A stretch of DNA of 64,000 nucleotides, from NCBI GenBank assembly GCA_964247055.1, contig OZ176050.1:9362001-9426000 (forward strand), given 5' to 3'. Numbering within the stretch: the first letter of the stretch is position 1; the number at the start of each line of letters is the position of its first letter. This DNA is from Paragordius varius (taxonomy: Eukaryota > Nematomorpha). Positions 23,537 through 34,420 of the stretch are shown in pieces. The position numbers were made by a program, and so were the translations under genes. The notes under the pieces were generated by a model. That model was not told the origin of the DNA. It saw only the letters and a program-made list of their open reading frames with translations, and searched no databases.

Positions 23537-23581
23537 ACGATAAAATTTTTAGGAATGAACACATAAAAGGTCCATCTTACC
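23537..23581. promoter_or_regulatory. 45-bp shared region between the SF3B4 and RRP9 start codons
   Basis: The start codons of SF3B4 (-) and RRP9 (+) are separated by 45 bases, which must hold the coding-proximal 5' UTRs of both genes and probably core promoter elements. No TATA box is evident. On the + strand aaaatttttag (to about 23552) looks like a splice acceptor 29 bases before the RRP9 ATG. It could accept an upstream 5' UTR exon or a trans-spliced leader; this is inference. Confidence 0.6.
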
Positions 23582-26500
23582 ATGCCTTCAAAAACAAAAT
23601 TGAAGCGACCATTGATTCCCAAAAAGAATAAAACAGAAAACTTATCTGATGAAGAAATTGAATCTTTATCCGAGTAAAATATTTTGTAATCATAGTTCTG
23701 AGTATGACAATTCTGAAAATATTGTAGAAAGCGATCATGAAACGGCTCAGGAAAAGAGGTTGCGAATGGCTAAAGAATACATTCAGGATTTAGAAAATCA
23801 AAGTATTGAAATTATATAATTTTAAGAAAATGATATGCAGGAGGAAGATAACATGGATTATATTGGTATGAAGTTAAAGGAGGATTTAGTAATTTTTGTT
23901 TTAATTTCTAGCTCGAAAAATCTGGAAAGCTTTGTAGAAATATTGGAGAAAAGGTTGATTTTTGTTTATTAGTAATAGTTTTACCAAATAAAACCAATTA
24001 TTAATTTTCAAAAAACACACAAATGTGCCACTTGTTTCCTATTAAGTCCTGATGAAAGATACATTTACATATCCTTTAAAAATGGAACAATTGAAAAAAG
24101 TATTGCATTGTTTTGATGTTAGGGATTTACGAAACATTAAAATTGGAAAAAATATTTATGGGTTATATCCATGATTCATCGGAACAAATTATTGCTCCAA
24201 ACACAAAGATTAAAAACGCTAAAAGTAAAAGCAAACATGGTACAATTTTTGCTCTAGCTCTATCCCATGATAATAAATATTTGGTAATTTTTTACATACA
24301 TGATATGTTTTTTTAAATGTATTAATTTTGATTTAAAACCCTGTTTGATAATATATATTAATTCACTTTATTTTTTATGCACATTTTGTATCAGAAATAA
24401 TTTATATTATACCATTGAATTATTTTATATTTACCAATTATATTTGATCATTAATTATTACTAATTGTTTTTAGTAATGTTTAATTATTTATAATAGTTG
24501 ATTTGTTTTTAAATAATAATTATCAAATTATATCTCAGCTATAAAAGTATGTAAAAATGTGTTTCTGTTTAAATAATATTTATTTTAATAACTTAATAGG
24601 TAAGCGGTGGTATGAATAGGAATATATACGTTTGGAATCCAGAAACTTTACAGCACATTCACACATTCAAAGGACATAAAAGGAGCATATCGGTATTTAA
24701 TCTTGTTAATATATCCCTGTTACCTAAAACTATAATTTAATTATTTCAATAAAAAAATTCAAATGCAGAGAAACAAATAATTGTTCTTTTGAACAATATT
24801 TACAAATACGAATAATATAAAGTTTATATTACAAAATTGTGAAAAATTAGGCAAGACACATCCCTGAAATTTCAGATATATTTTTTCAATAAAATTTATA
24901 TCTTATGGATAAACATCAAACATATATTTGGATTATTCTCTAAGTTTCTGATTAACACATTTTAACAAAATTAATTTTATATAAACATCTTTTCTGTAAA
25001 AATAATTTGTTACATATAATATTAAGTTGATTGTTTTTATAGATATTTTTATATAATACGCCATATTGAAAATATTAATATTTGGAGCTTTCACCACGTT
25101 AATATTCAAATAATATTATTTTACATAGTAATAAAAAAATATATGGACCACGAACTTCATTGTATGACAGAATAAGTTATACCGCATTTTTGGCTATATC
25201 AAAATATTTTAAATATTTCTTCATTATAGTTTTGTTTTGTATTTAAGTCAGAATACATAAAATATTATTTTGAAGCCTGTAAAAAATTTAGATTAATTAA
25301 AAAATTTTATTAAACTTGATATTGTTTGTATGTGTTGGCATGTATACTATGGCTGATTTTATATTTTTATTTGGTTTGTATATTTGCAGTCACTAGTTTA
25401 TTTGATAAATTCAATTCTCTCCATTTAAATTTTTTCGACAATTAAGATTCAATAAGCTTTAACATCAGTGTTATTATCTCTGATAATAGGATAACTATAT
25501 TTTTGACTTGCGTTCTACATATATTCACGTTTCCAACCTTAACAAATTTATTATGTCACACATTATAATATTACTTTCTAAGTATTATATCCTCACCGCT
25601 TAATTCAAAAATTTGATCATCATTAATCAATATAATATTTGCCAATATTTAATTAGAGAGACGAATAAATACAAAATGTAGAGTTATCTTATAATTTAAG
25701 GTATATAATTTAGAAAATACTTGTACAAAATTAGTTCCAATTGAACTTAATATATTAGAAATAAACGAAGGGTTATATTATATACCTTAAGTTAATTCCC
25801 AAATACCATTATCCTTTTATATATCGTCAAATTTGACTTTTTATAGTGTATAATTACTATTTTATAAATATTATTATTAAGGCCCTAAAATTTCGTCAAA
25901 AATCTCATCAACTCTTTAGCGCCTCGTTTGATCGCACAATCAAGATTTGGGATTTGGATCAAATGGGTTATGTCGATACACTGTAAAAATTTATTTTATT
26001 TAATTTAATATTATTATTATTTTTTTCGGATTTAAGTTTAAGTTATAAGGTAGAATTACAAAATTTTTAAATTTTCTAAACCAGTATTTCCGCATAATCA
26101 TTATAAGTTAATTTTTTTAATGATAGTATTATCCTAACATAAATTGCTGAATTTGAATTTCTTAGTATTTGTCTGATTTACATGGTTAATTTTCGTGTTT
26201 AAATTAATTTTCATGATATAAAATTTATATTGATCTAATTTGAATCGAAATAATCTATTTGTCTATTTTCTTATGTAATTAACATTATTTTTTATATTAC
26301 ACGATATAAATGTTAAGATTTGGTCATGAGGAAGCCATAACAGATCTGGATAGTTTTGTTCAGGAACGCTGTTTAACAACCGGAGGTCGGGATGGAACCA
26401 TACATCTTTGGAAAATTATTGATGAAAGTCAACTCATATATCGATTAAATTGGTTAATTTATGTGAAATTAATTATTTTTAAGTTTTTTACGTTTGTTTA

Positions 26501-26854
26501 GTTTGTCTCTAAATAAATTTATTACATATTTTTAATATATAGAATAAAATTTGAACATTTTTTTCTTTAACAAATAATATACTTAAAATTTTATTTTTTA
26601 TTTATCCATACATATTTTAGTTCGGCCGAAAGGGTGCGTTATATTAATGAGGATTATTTTATAGTTGGAACGGATGAAGGGTATTTAATGTTGATTTTAT
26701 ATGATTTTTAATTATAACTAAAATTGAACGTAAAGTATTAGTCAACAAAAGCTTTTATAATAAACGAAGTTTGGGACGTTTAAGATTATATGATTTTTGC
26801 CCCTTTTCCAAATTTAAAAAAAGAATTAATCATTTTTAATTTTGATTAAAGTTT

Positions 26855-26901
<47 letters not shown>

Positions 26902-27887
26902 TTAATTTAAGTATACAACATTTATGTTTTCTCTAAATTCTATCGTTTATTACCGTAAAAATAATGTTGTTTAAATACTATGATTGATTACCGATTACTT
27001 TATTAAATTATGGTTTAAATTGGCCAATTAGGCCGCTTAAAATTTGTTTTAATCAAATGATACATAGCCAATAAAATTAATTTAACGATTAATCTACTAT
27101 TTTTTGTATGATTTAGTACCCTTTCCATATGGAATACGGGAAAGAAAAAGCCCCTATGTGAATTTAGCCATCACATAACCGAAGATATTAACATGGATTC
27201 ACCAAATTCTAATCATATTTCCATTGACAATAATTCTTTATCTCAACACAAATTTTGCGGAACAGAAAGGAATATAGATTCGCCTTTGTTAAATCCGACG
27301 TGGATAACTGCTATAACAACTTTGAGAAATACTGATATTTTTGCAACAGGTTATCAATTTATACACTTACATTTTTTTCTAATAAACCTACAATATATTA
27401 TTAAATTTTACAATCTATCATAATTAGGATCTTATGATTCATATATACGACTGTGGCAAATTAGCTCTGATTATAAGTCTGTCAAACTCCTAGCCTCAAT
27501 ATATATGGTAAGATTTTTTGATAAAATAGCTATTGATCAGTTTTAATCATATTTATTGAACTAATTAATTTTTGAAATTGTATTTGGTTATCGTAAACTT
27601 TATATAGTTTATCGAAATTTTCAATTAGGTAATAATTCCCAACACTTTTTCATCGATAATGTTTTAGTTTAATTAGAAAAGTAAACATTATCTCTAAATT
27701 TCAATAAATTTGTTTAAATTCTACTTTATATATATATATATTATTTTAGCCCGGTTTTATAAATAATCTGGAATTTTCGACGGATGGAACCACATTGTTT
27801 GCAATAATTGGTCGAGAACACAAATTTGGTCGCTGGAAAGTTTTTAAACACATTAAAAATGGTATTGCGCGCATCAAATTACTGTGA
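23582..27887 (+). CDS. RRP9: U3 snoRNP-associated WD40 protein RRP9 (U3-55K), complete
   Basis: RRP9 binds the box B/C motif of U3 snoRNA in the nucleolus and acts in 18S rRNA processing. Thirteen exons join in phase: 23582-23673, 23696-23802, 23827-23888, 23912-23953, 23979-24099, 24123-24283, 24600-24692, 25882-25982, 26318-26452, 26621-26680, 27117-27349, 27428-27507 and 27750-27887. The product is 474 residues (human 475). Marker segments are ETAQEKRLRMAKEYIQDLE (about 47-65), MKLKEDL, LFSASFDRTIKIWDLDQ, CLTTGGRDGTIHLWKI, and the C-terminal GFINNLEFSTDGTTLFAIIG with REHKFGRW. WD repeats span about 105-470. The first five introns are only 22, 24, 23, 25 and 23 nt; the remainder are 78-1189 nt. 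Acceptor choice for intron 4 (25 nt) is the least certain, because a second AG lies 6 nt upstream, but only the longer choice keeps the frame open. Confidence 0.95.
26855..26899. repeat. (TA)n microsatellite in RRP9 intron 10
   Basis: About 45 bp of TA dinucleotides with one interrupting C at 26868. It is entirely intronic. Confidence 0.9.
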
Positions 27888-27934
27888 TAATGAAACTAAT
27901 CCAACTAATCACATATTATATTTTTATGCAATGC

Positions 27935-27940
27935 AATAAA
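27935..27940 (+). terminator. Poly(A) signal AATAAA for RRP9
   Basis: AATAAA lies 48 bases after the RRP9 stop codon (TGA, 27885-27887), a typical position for a 3' end signal. Confidence 0.5.
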
Positions 27941-28415
27941 ATTTTTCTACAATATCTACTATATTTGATTTATTTTTTTTGCTTCACAAAAATATCTAAA
28001 TGGATATATAAGCGGCTTATTACTCACACACTCAAAATTTTAGCAAAACAAAATTTTTTAATTAAGTATCGATCTGTTTTTGTTATTGTCGCCGTTTTAA
28101 GCAAATGATATTTGGATTGTAAAATTCTTTTTTCCCAACTAATGATATTTAACACGTCTAAGTATGGTAAAAATTGTAATTAACTTTGTCATGATTAAAT
28201 TAACTTTTATATTAAATCATGAAAAAAAATTTTATAAAAAAAAGAGTTAACAGAACAAACATAAATTCATCCGAAAAAAATTTTCTACTCATCAAAAATA
28301 TTAAATCTAATTTATAAAAGTTATATTATGAATATCATGACATGGCAAAAAAATCCAAATATAAAAAATGAGAATGAATATAAGTTTTTTGTAATAAAAC
28401 AAAAGACTTTTTCAG
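27941..28415. other. Spacer between convergent RRP9 and the unidentified gene
   Basis: The two genes are convergent. The spacer is AT-rich and must hold the 3' UTR of the minus-strand gene. Nothing else is recognised. Confidence 0.5.
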
Positions 28416-31400
28416 TTAGTTGGTTGTAGATGTGGGAAGCATTTGATGAGATTCATTATTTTGGTTATCTGATTTATCTAGTTGTTCTGTTTGTGTTTGA
28501 CACATGCTAATGTATTCAGGATGACGGATGACCTCTTTAATGCCTTTTTTCAGGACATTCAAACGCCAAACCATAGGATAACTCCTGGATTGTTCATATT
28601 CCGTTTCTAACAAGGAAATAATCGATCGAAGCACAAAATATTTCCTTATTAATTTGTGAATGTCGGATTGAAGTTGATAGTTTATTTTTTGTATCTCCTC
28701 CACACTAAAACCTATACCAAAGTGTAAAATTTTAACAATACATTTACTTAAATGGTTTGAAAATATAATTATCACTGTATTGTGAGAATTAGTTATATAA
28801 TGTTACCTTATGTAAAATCCAGAGAGTTGATTGATTAAATTTTAATTAAAATAATTAAATTTCCTAATCGGACATGGCACAAAATGTCAAATTAGTTATA
28901 GTTATACAATATGTAATACCTTTTAGCATCATTTTATTTTGCTAATTAAATAGGGGTAGAGATAAATAGTGAAAATAAATAATGTTTTTAAATATAATTT
29001 GGATGGCCATAGTGAGCCGGTATTTATGCTATTTAACAGACATTTAAACTCTATTTATGTACTCAACTTATAATGGTAAAACATATATCTCCGGGCCTTA
29101 AGTTCTCTGTTTTAGCGGGTATACAAACTCCTAACTGACAGTGTTTGCCCGTGTTCATTATGTGTTAATGATGAGTCTACAACAAGGACGAAACGCATCT
29201 CACGCTATGAGTGGTAAACACTGTCAACTGAAATTTCATAAATTCACCTCTTGCTGATCGGAAGTACAATGACTTCTAATTGCAAAGATAGGCTAATAAT
29301 AATAATCTCCATATTATGCCGTTATTAGTATAATACACATGTTTGAAAATTTTGTGTGTTTTTGAAACAGGATGTCCGACACAAATGGCTTCGCGGGCCA
29401 CTTTCGATATATTTATAGCAAAAAGATTTATTAGATTTCAAACATAAGAAATGCAACACAACAGTTTTCTAGCTCTTGCCAATTGGATGGACCTATTTAT
29501 AAAAATTATCAATTTCGCTTAAATTTTGTGAGATTTACCAAATTATGAATTATTAAATTTTCTCGGGCTGCACAAAAAGCCTCGAATGTGCGCATGTTAC
29601 CCCTGTTTTAAAATAAAAAAATCAATCAATTTATTTAAATATATTTTATGGGTAATATTTTTTTCGTTTGAACGGTCTGATTACGATTAGATTCAAAAAG
29701 ATATTGAGGATACACAGTTAATAACCTATCTTATCTTTTTATCCGGTAAGGACAGGAGTAATTAAGAAGTAGGCCCATTAAAATTTAACCGGGCTTTCAG
29801 TAACGATGAAAAAATTAAGCAGTTTTGGCGATCAAACCTTTATATACTCATGGGAATGCTGAATTGAAATACATAAAACTCTTTAAATCAGCTCTTCTAA
29901 AACTAGGCATATCATCAAATATTCTACGTAATAATTTTATGTGTGATATGAAAAAATATTTATTAAAATATATATTTTAGGTTATAGTAATATATTTATC
30001 AACTACTTGTCGGTCGCTGCAAATACTCGAAAACAATGTATGAAAATTTGGATGAATGTTAGTGAAATTAGGTGTATCATATCAATTGATCAGTGTGTAT
30101 ACATTAGATAGTTTTTATTAATTGTGAGATAGATTATAAAGCAAAGCGCATCAATATTGGCTAATAGCAGGAAAAATGAAAATAAAAGTTATAGACTAAT
30201 AATCATGCCCTTTACTTTATAAACTATCTGGCATAAACGATCTAAATGTGACGCGTGATTCTCACGGATTTAGAGGCATATTTATCATAACTTATTTTTA
30301 TATCTGTTCTTTAAAATAAGACTACATCAAAATATACAGATAGTTTGCATACTCTTTCATATCCCATTTTTAAAATGATATATTAAATAATTAATGTACA
30401 AAAACAGCATACCCTATACTAAGTACAAAATTGTATTAATTATAATAGCTGAAACTATGTATTACAAACGAATATTTAACTAAAGCGTCCATAACTTTAT
30501 ATCATAATTTAAAAAAAATCCTAAAACAATTGATACTGATTATTAGTAAGACATATCATATCCGAAATAAAAATCGAATTATTCCATATTTTATATGACA
30601 TTTTTGAATTCTTGGCCCCACTAAATTTGAATTTAATAAATTCGTAGGTTTATGATAAAACCCCATCTTTAAGAAAAAGACGTTACTTAGGTGCGGTTTT
30701 AAATGCAGATGCCATGTTAAGATATGATTAAATAGGGCTAAGTGCAGTCGGTCGGATCGGAGAAAATTCTTATTGTAAAACTGTTTAAATATTCTCAACA
30801 TACAAAATAATTTGATGAGTTACGAAAAGGCCAAAATGATGCTTAGGCTTATGATTCAAACAGAGTTTAATGTTTTATCTGCTAGGAATTGTTCATGATA
30901 CACTCAATTAAAGTGATATCTGCAAAGGAGATTGTGTATTGAGGCTAAAAAGGAAAAAGCGACCGAAGACAAAGTGGAAATAAATAATTAAAGATTTTAA
31001 ATTCGGAATATGTGGAATGTCAAGGATAGAAAATTTCAAAAATTAACATTGAGGAATCTTAAATATAAGTGATAAAAATATTTTTCTCGGTTATTTGATT
31101 TAGAAAAGATAAAATTAATTCTTATGTTTATTGATTCTTATTTTTAACATATGTTTAAACTATCCTACTCATATACATAATAATTGACTCTGTAAAATAC
31201 TAAAACAACATTACCTTTTGTGAGATTGTCCATACTAATTTGAATGATAAAACATTATATTTTGTTTAAACTTTAAATAACCAAAAATATTAAAAAGTAT
31301 CAAAACAAAAACGATATTTTCACATTTTATTGTGGAATTTGATGTTACTTTATTAAAAGTAACGGGTTGAGATTTTGTGTGGATCAATTGTCGATTTTCT

Positions 31401-33009
31401 TTTAACCACAATAAACATAGTTCTTTTCTAAAAAAGCGTTTGAACAAAATTTCTGGACTTTATACTAATCCAGAAAAAATGGAATTGAATAAAATAAAAC
31501 AAACACACTATTCAATAAAATATTTGTTTGTTATAAAATTTAACAAAAATCGCCATTCACCTTTCTTTGAAGGCTATAACTTGGTTAGGAACCCTAGAAA
31601 CTATTTAGTAGCCTTTAGCCAATTTTAAAATCCTGTAACACATGGCGTAGTTAAACTTATGTAGGCTTTTATATGTGACAATTTATCTTAAAAATATTTA
31701 CCTATCCATTTGTCTGTGTTTAGAATTCGGGGCTTGGCTGTTTTTGACCGAAACGAAATGCGGGACATAAATGAGCTCGTATCCCCGGTATTAGCGCCCA
31801 ATGTATGTTTCGTTTGTGGAGTAGCAGTTGATGATCCCTGACTAGGATCAAGCTCATTAATTTTTGTTGATATTTTTTCATTTTCAGAAGATTTGTCTGC
31901 CCCATTACGTACATTATTGCTTGTGGCATCAAGAATGGGTGCAATCGATTCCATAGCCGTTACTAAACGTGTCGTATATTCCATTTTTGATTCACCTGTT
32001 TGTTGTTCTGGGATGGGCAGTAAATGATCATGTAGAGTTTTATTGAAGTTTATCACATCTTTCACACATCTCTTAAGCGTTCCATACCTTGTGATAATGT
32101 TAAAATCATCTTTGGATGCGACATATTGCGCCCTTAATTTGTCTAAACATTGTTTCAACATTTCATACAATGCCATTATTTTCGTTTTAGCTTTAATCAA
32201 TTTGGCGTTGAGTTCTTTAGCTTCCTCTTTTGATAAAGCTGTTGGGTAATTTTTATACATGTGAAGTATATAATAACAATATAAAAATTTTTGAACGCAT
32301 AACAATAGAGCATCTTTCACGTCGCGTAACCTTGGAGACAAAGATACTAATATTTAACGAGAGAGGGAAATGGTAATAAAAAAACGCTTAAAAAGATTTT
32401 TAATTAATTAATATGGCTTATTCAAGGCTTTAACTTGTTGTAACAATTGTCTACCTCAATAATTAATAATAGACTTCTTTTTTTAAAAAAAAGTTGACAG
32501 TCAAAATTTATAGAAAGCTATTAATGATAACAAGTTCTTGAAAAATTACTTGCGTAGGTCTTAATATGCTACATAATTATGGATTAATTAAAAAATTTCA
32601 AAGCTACAATAAAAATGATTAATGATTCACAATCGTTTATTTTTTACAGACGAATCCCAAATGAATAAGTTAAAATTGGTAAAAATCAAAAACTGTTTAC
32701 ACATACACTTAATTTCTTAAATTTAATAAATCATATTTTTGGGAATATTAATTATCTAGCTCGCCATAAATAATTAATAAATATAATTAAAAGTTATGAT
32801 AGTTTGCAACAAAAAACGTATTATATGGTAGGATTTTTAAAGCAAAAAAAATTATGACTTTCTTGCTCCTCTTGGCACAGTTCCTGAACGATAACAGCCA
32901 AAGTCGCAAGCGTTCCGCGACTCCCTAAAAAACCAGGTAAAAGATTATGTTTTTGGGCAAATAAAAAGCAAAAAATTAGAGGCCAAAAAATAAACATACC
33001 TTTGGACAT
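28416..33009 (-). CDS. Unidentified helical protein, four exons
   Basis: I do not recognise this gene. Four minus-strand exons join in phase to 338 residues: 33000-33009 (MSK plus one base), 32859-32924, 31702-32346 and 28416-28711. The N-terminal 150 residues look helical, with LATLAVIVQELCQEEQE, DALLLCVQKFLYCYYILHMY and ALYEMLKQCLDKLRAQYVAS. Residues about 160-235 are a Ser/Thr/Asn-rich linker. The last exon (about 240-338) has another helical part (EEIQKINYQLQSDIHKLIRK and YPMVWRLNVLKKGI) and a polar tail. The donor of exon 2 (gtcata) is weak, and the tiny first exon is the least secure part; the coding start could lie further upstream. No signal peptide or known motif is seen. Intron 3 is about 3 kb and contains the hammerhead-like sequence and a hAT MITE. 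Confidence 0.6.
29137..29225 (+). ncRNA. Hammerhead-ribozyme-like sequence (type I), probably a relic
   Basis: The core is TGATGAGTC (29169-29177), a 4-bp stem II with a short loop, and GGACGAAACGC (29186-29196), in the same order and spacing as the schistosome Sm-alpha hammerhead. Stem II pairs G75-U78 with G86-C89 (291xx numbering). A proximal stem I forms between GTGTTA (29162-29167) and TCACGC (29200-29205) with one mismatch. A distal stem forms between GACAGTGTTTGCC (29137-29149) and GGTAAACACTGTC (29213-29225), with all 13 positions paired and one G-U. The predicted cleavage site follows C29199. The conserved C3 position reads A here and stem III is minimal, so activity is doubtful. It lies in a long intron, antisense to the unidentified gene. 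Confidence 0.6.
29368..29605. mobile_element. Non-autonomous hAT MITE, 238 bp
   Basis: The left end starts CAGGATGTCCGACAC and continues with GGCTTCGCGGGCCAC. The right end, read inward, is CAGGGGTAACATGCGCACA and later GTGCAGCCCGAG. Both are CAGGG-type hAT ends with GC-rich subterminal parts. Immediately outside are TTTTGAAA (29360-29367) and TTTTAAAA (29606-29613), a 7-of-8 match to an 8-bp TSD. The interior is non-coding. Confidence 0.65.
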
Positions 33010-34420
33010 AATGTTTGTAATCAAGTAAAATATATGTATATAATATCTTTCCGGAATTTTTTGTTGGTATATTTTAGAGATACCCAATACTATGTATAAA
33101 ATGAATAGAAATCACATTTAGGGAAGAAAGTGTTGGACAATGTGTTTTATAAATTCATTTTATTATAATATAGCCACCATTTAAAGACACAATACAAATT
33201 CGATTTATAAGAGACATGAAAAAAAATATATAGAAAACTTATGCAAATTCATCATTGATGTATTTAGCATATAATAATAATAAACAGTAAAATGGCGTTT
33301 AAGTGAGCCAGCTTATTGACAAATATATGATGAATAAGACAAAAAACTTTGATAAATACTAAAAAATAGATAAAATAGTTTTTACGATTGAAACGTTTTT
33401 TTGAAATGGACATAAAAATTGGATAAAATCAATATAACTATCCAAAAAAATTATTTTCAGGTTAAACAGATGCAGAAACTTCGTAATATAAATATAAGTT
33501 ATCTTAAAAAACCCAAAATATAATAAAAGGTCTCATAAGAAATTATATCATGTTTAGTAGACAGCATTATTGCATTATTTAAAATTGTTTTTAAATTTGT
33601 TAAAAATGATATAACAAAAATTTTCAAACTTAAAACACCTAAAAAGTTATCTGTACTCCTCTAATAAATTATTTATGATTTATTCATTTATCCATCCATC
33701 CATTTATTAGTATTTGCCTTTTTTATCTTTTGCAAAGTTTGTACTAAAAAATTTATTACAATTTTTTCAAATAAAAAACGATATTAGATTATGAATCTAT
33801 GAATGTGTCTACCTTATATATATCAATACTCAAAAATATTTTTTTTTCAAAATTAATATAAATCATATCTGTCTCAATTCAATTTCATCAAAAGAAGTTC
33901 CCTACAACCAAAATAAATTAATCGAAATAAAATTCAATATAATATTTATTAATCATACATATAAATATATATATATATATAAAGAGATTAGAAGATGAAC
34001 AAGACACAATTAATGTCATATATATAATTGGTAATATTAAAAAATAACATTGTTGCAAGAAATTCATGATTTTTATTGAAAAGTTGAGAAAATCGCTTAT
34101 ATAAATATTGAATACCAATGTTGGTTCATGCGAATAAAAACTTTTAAAAATATAATTCCATATAAATAAAGGTTATAATATTGAATGAGTATACATAACG
34201 GTCTAGTGTGTGTTCCTGATATAATATTTTAACTAAATTTTAATATAAAATTTTAAATAAATAATTAGTGTATGCATCATTCTCTAAATGAGTTGTATTA
34301 TTGAAAGTATAGTGCGAGCTTCCATTATTAGAATATTTTTTTACATATTAAAATGGTGGTCCCAAGAAACAATAAATACTCATGCATGATTTAATTAAAT
34401 CAAATGAAAATGTGTAGTGC
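33010..34420. other. Gap between the unidentified gene and ECT2
   Basis: No gene is recognised. Both neighbours are on the minus strand, so this stretch should include the ECT2 3' UTR and the upstream region of the unidentified gene. A CCATCCATCC-like run lies near 33690-33705. Confidence 0.5.
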
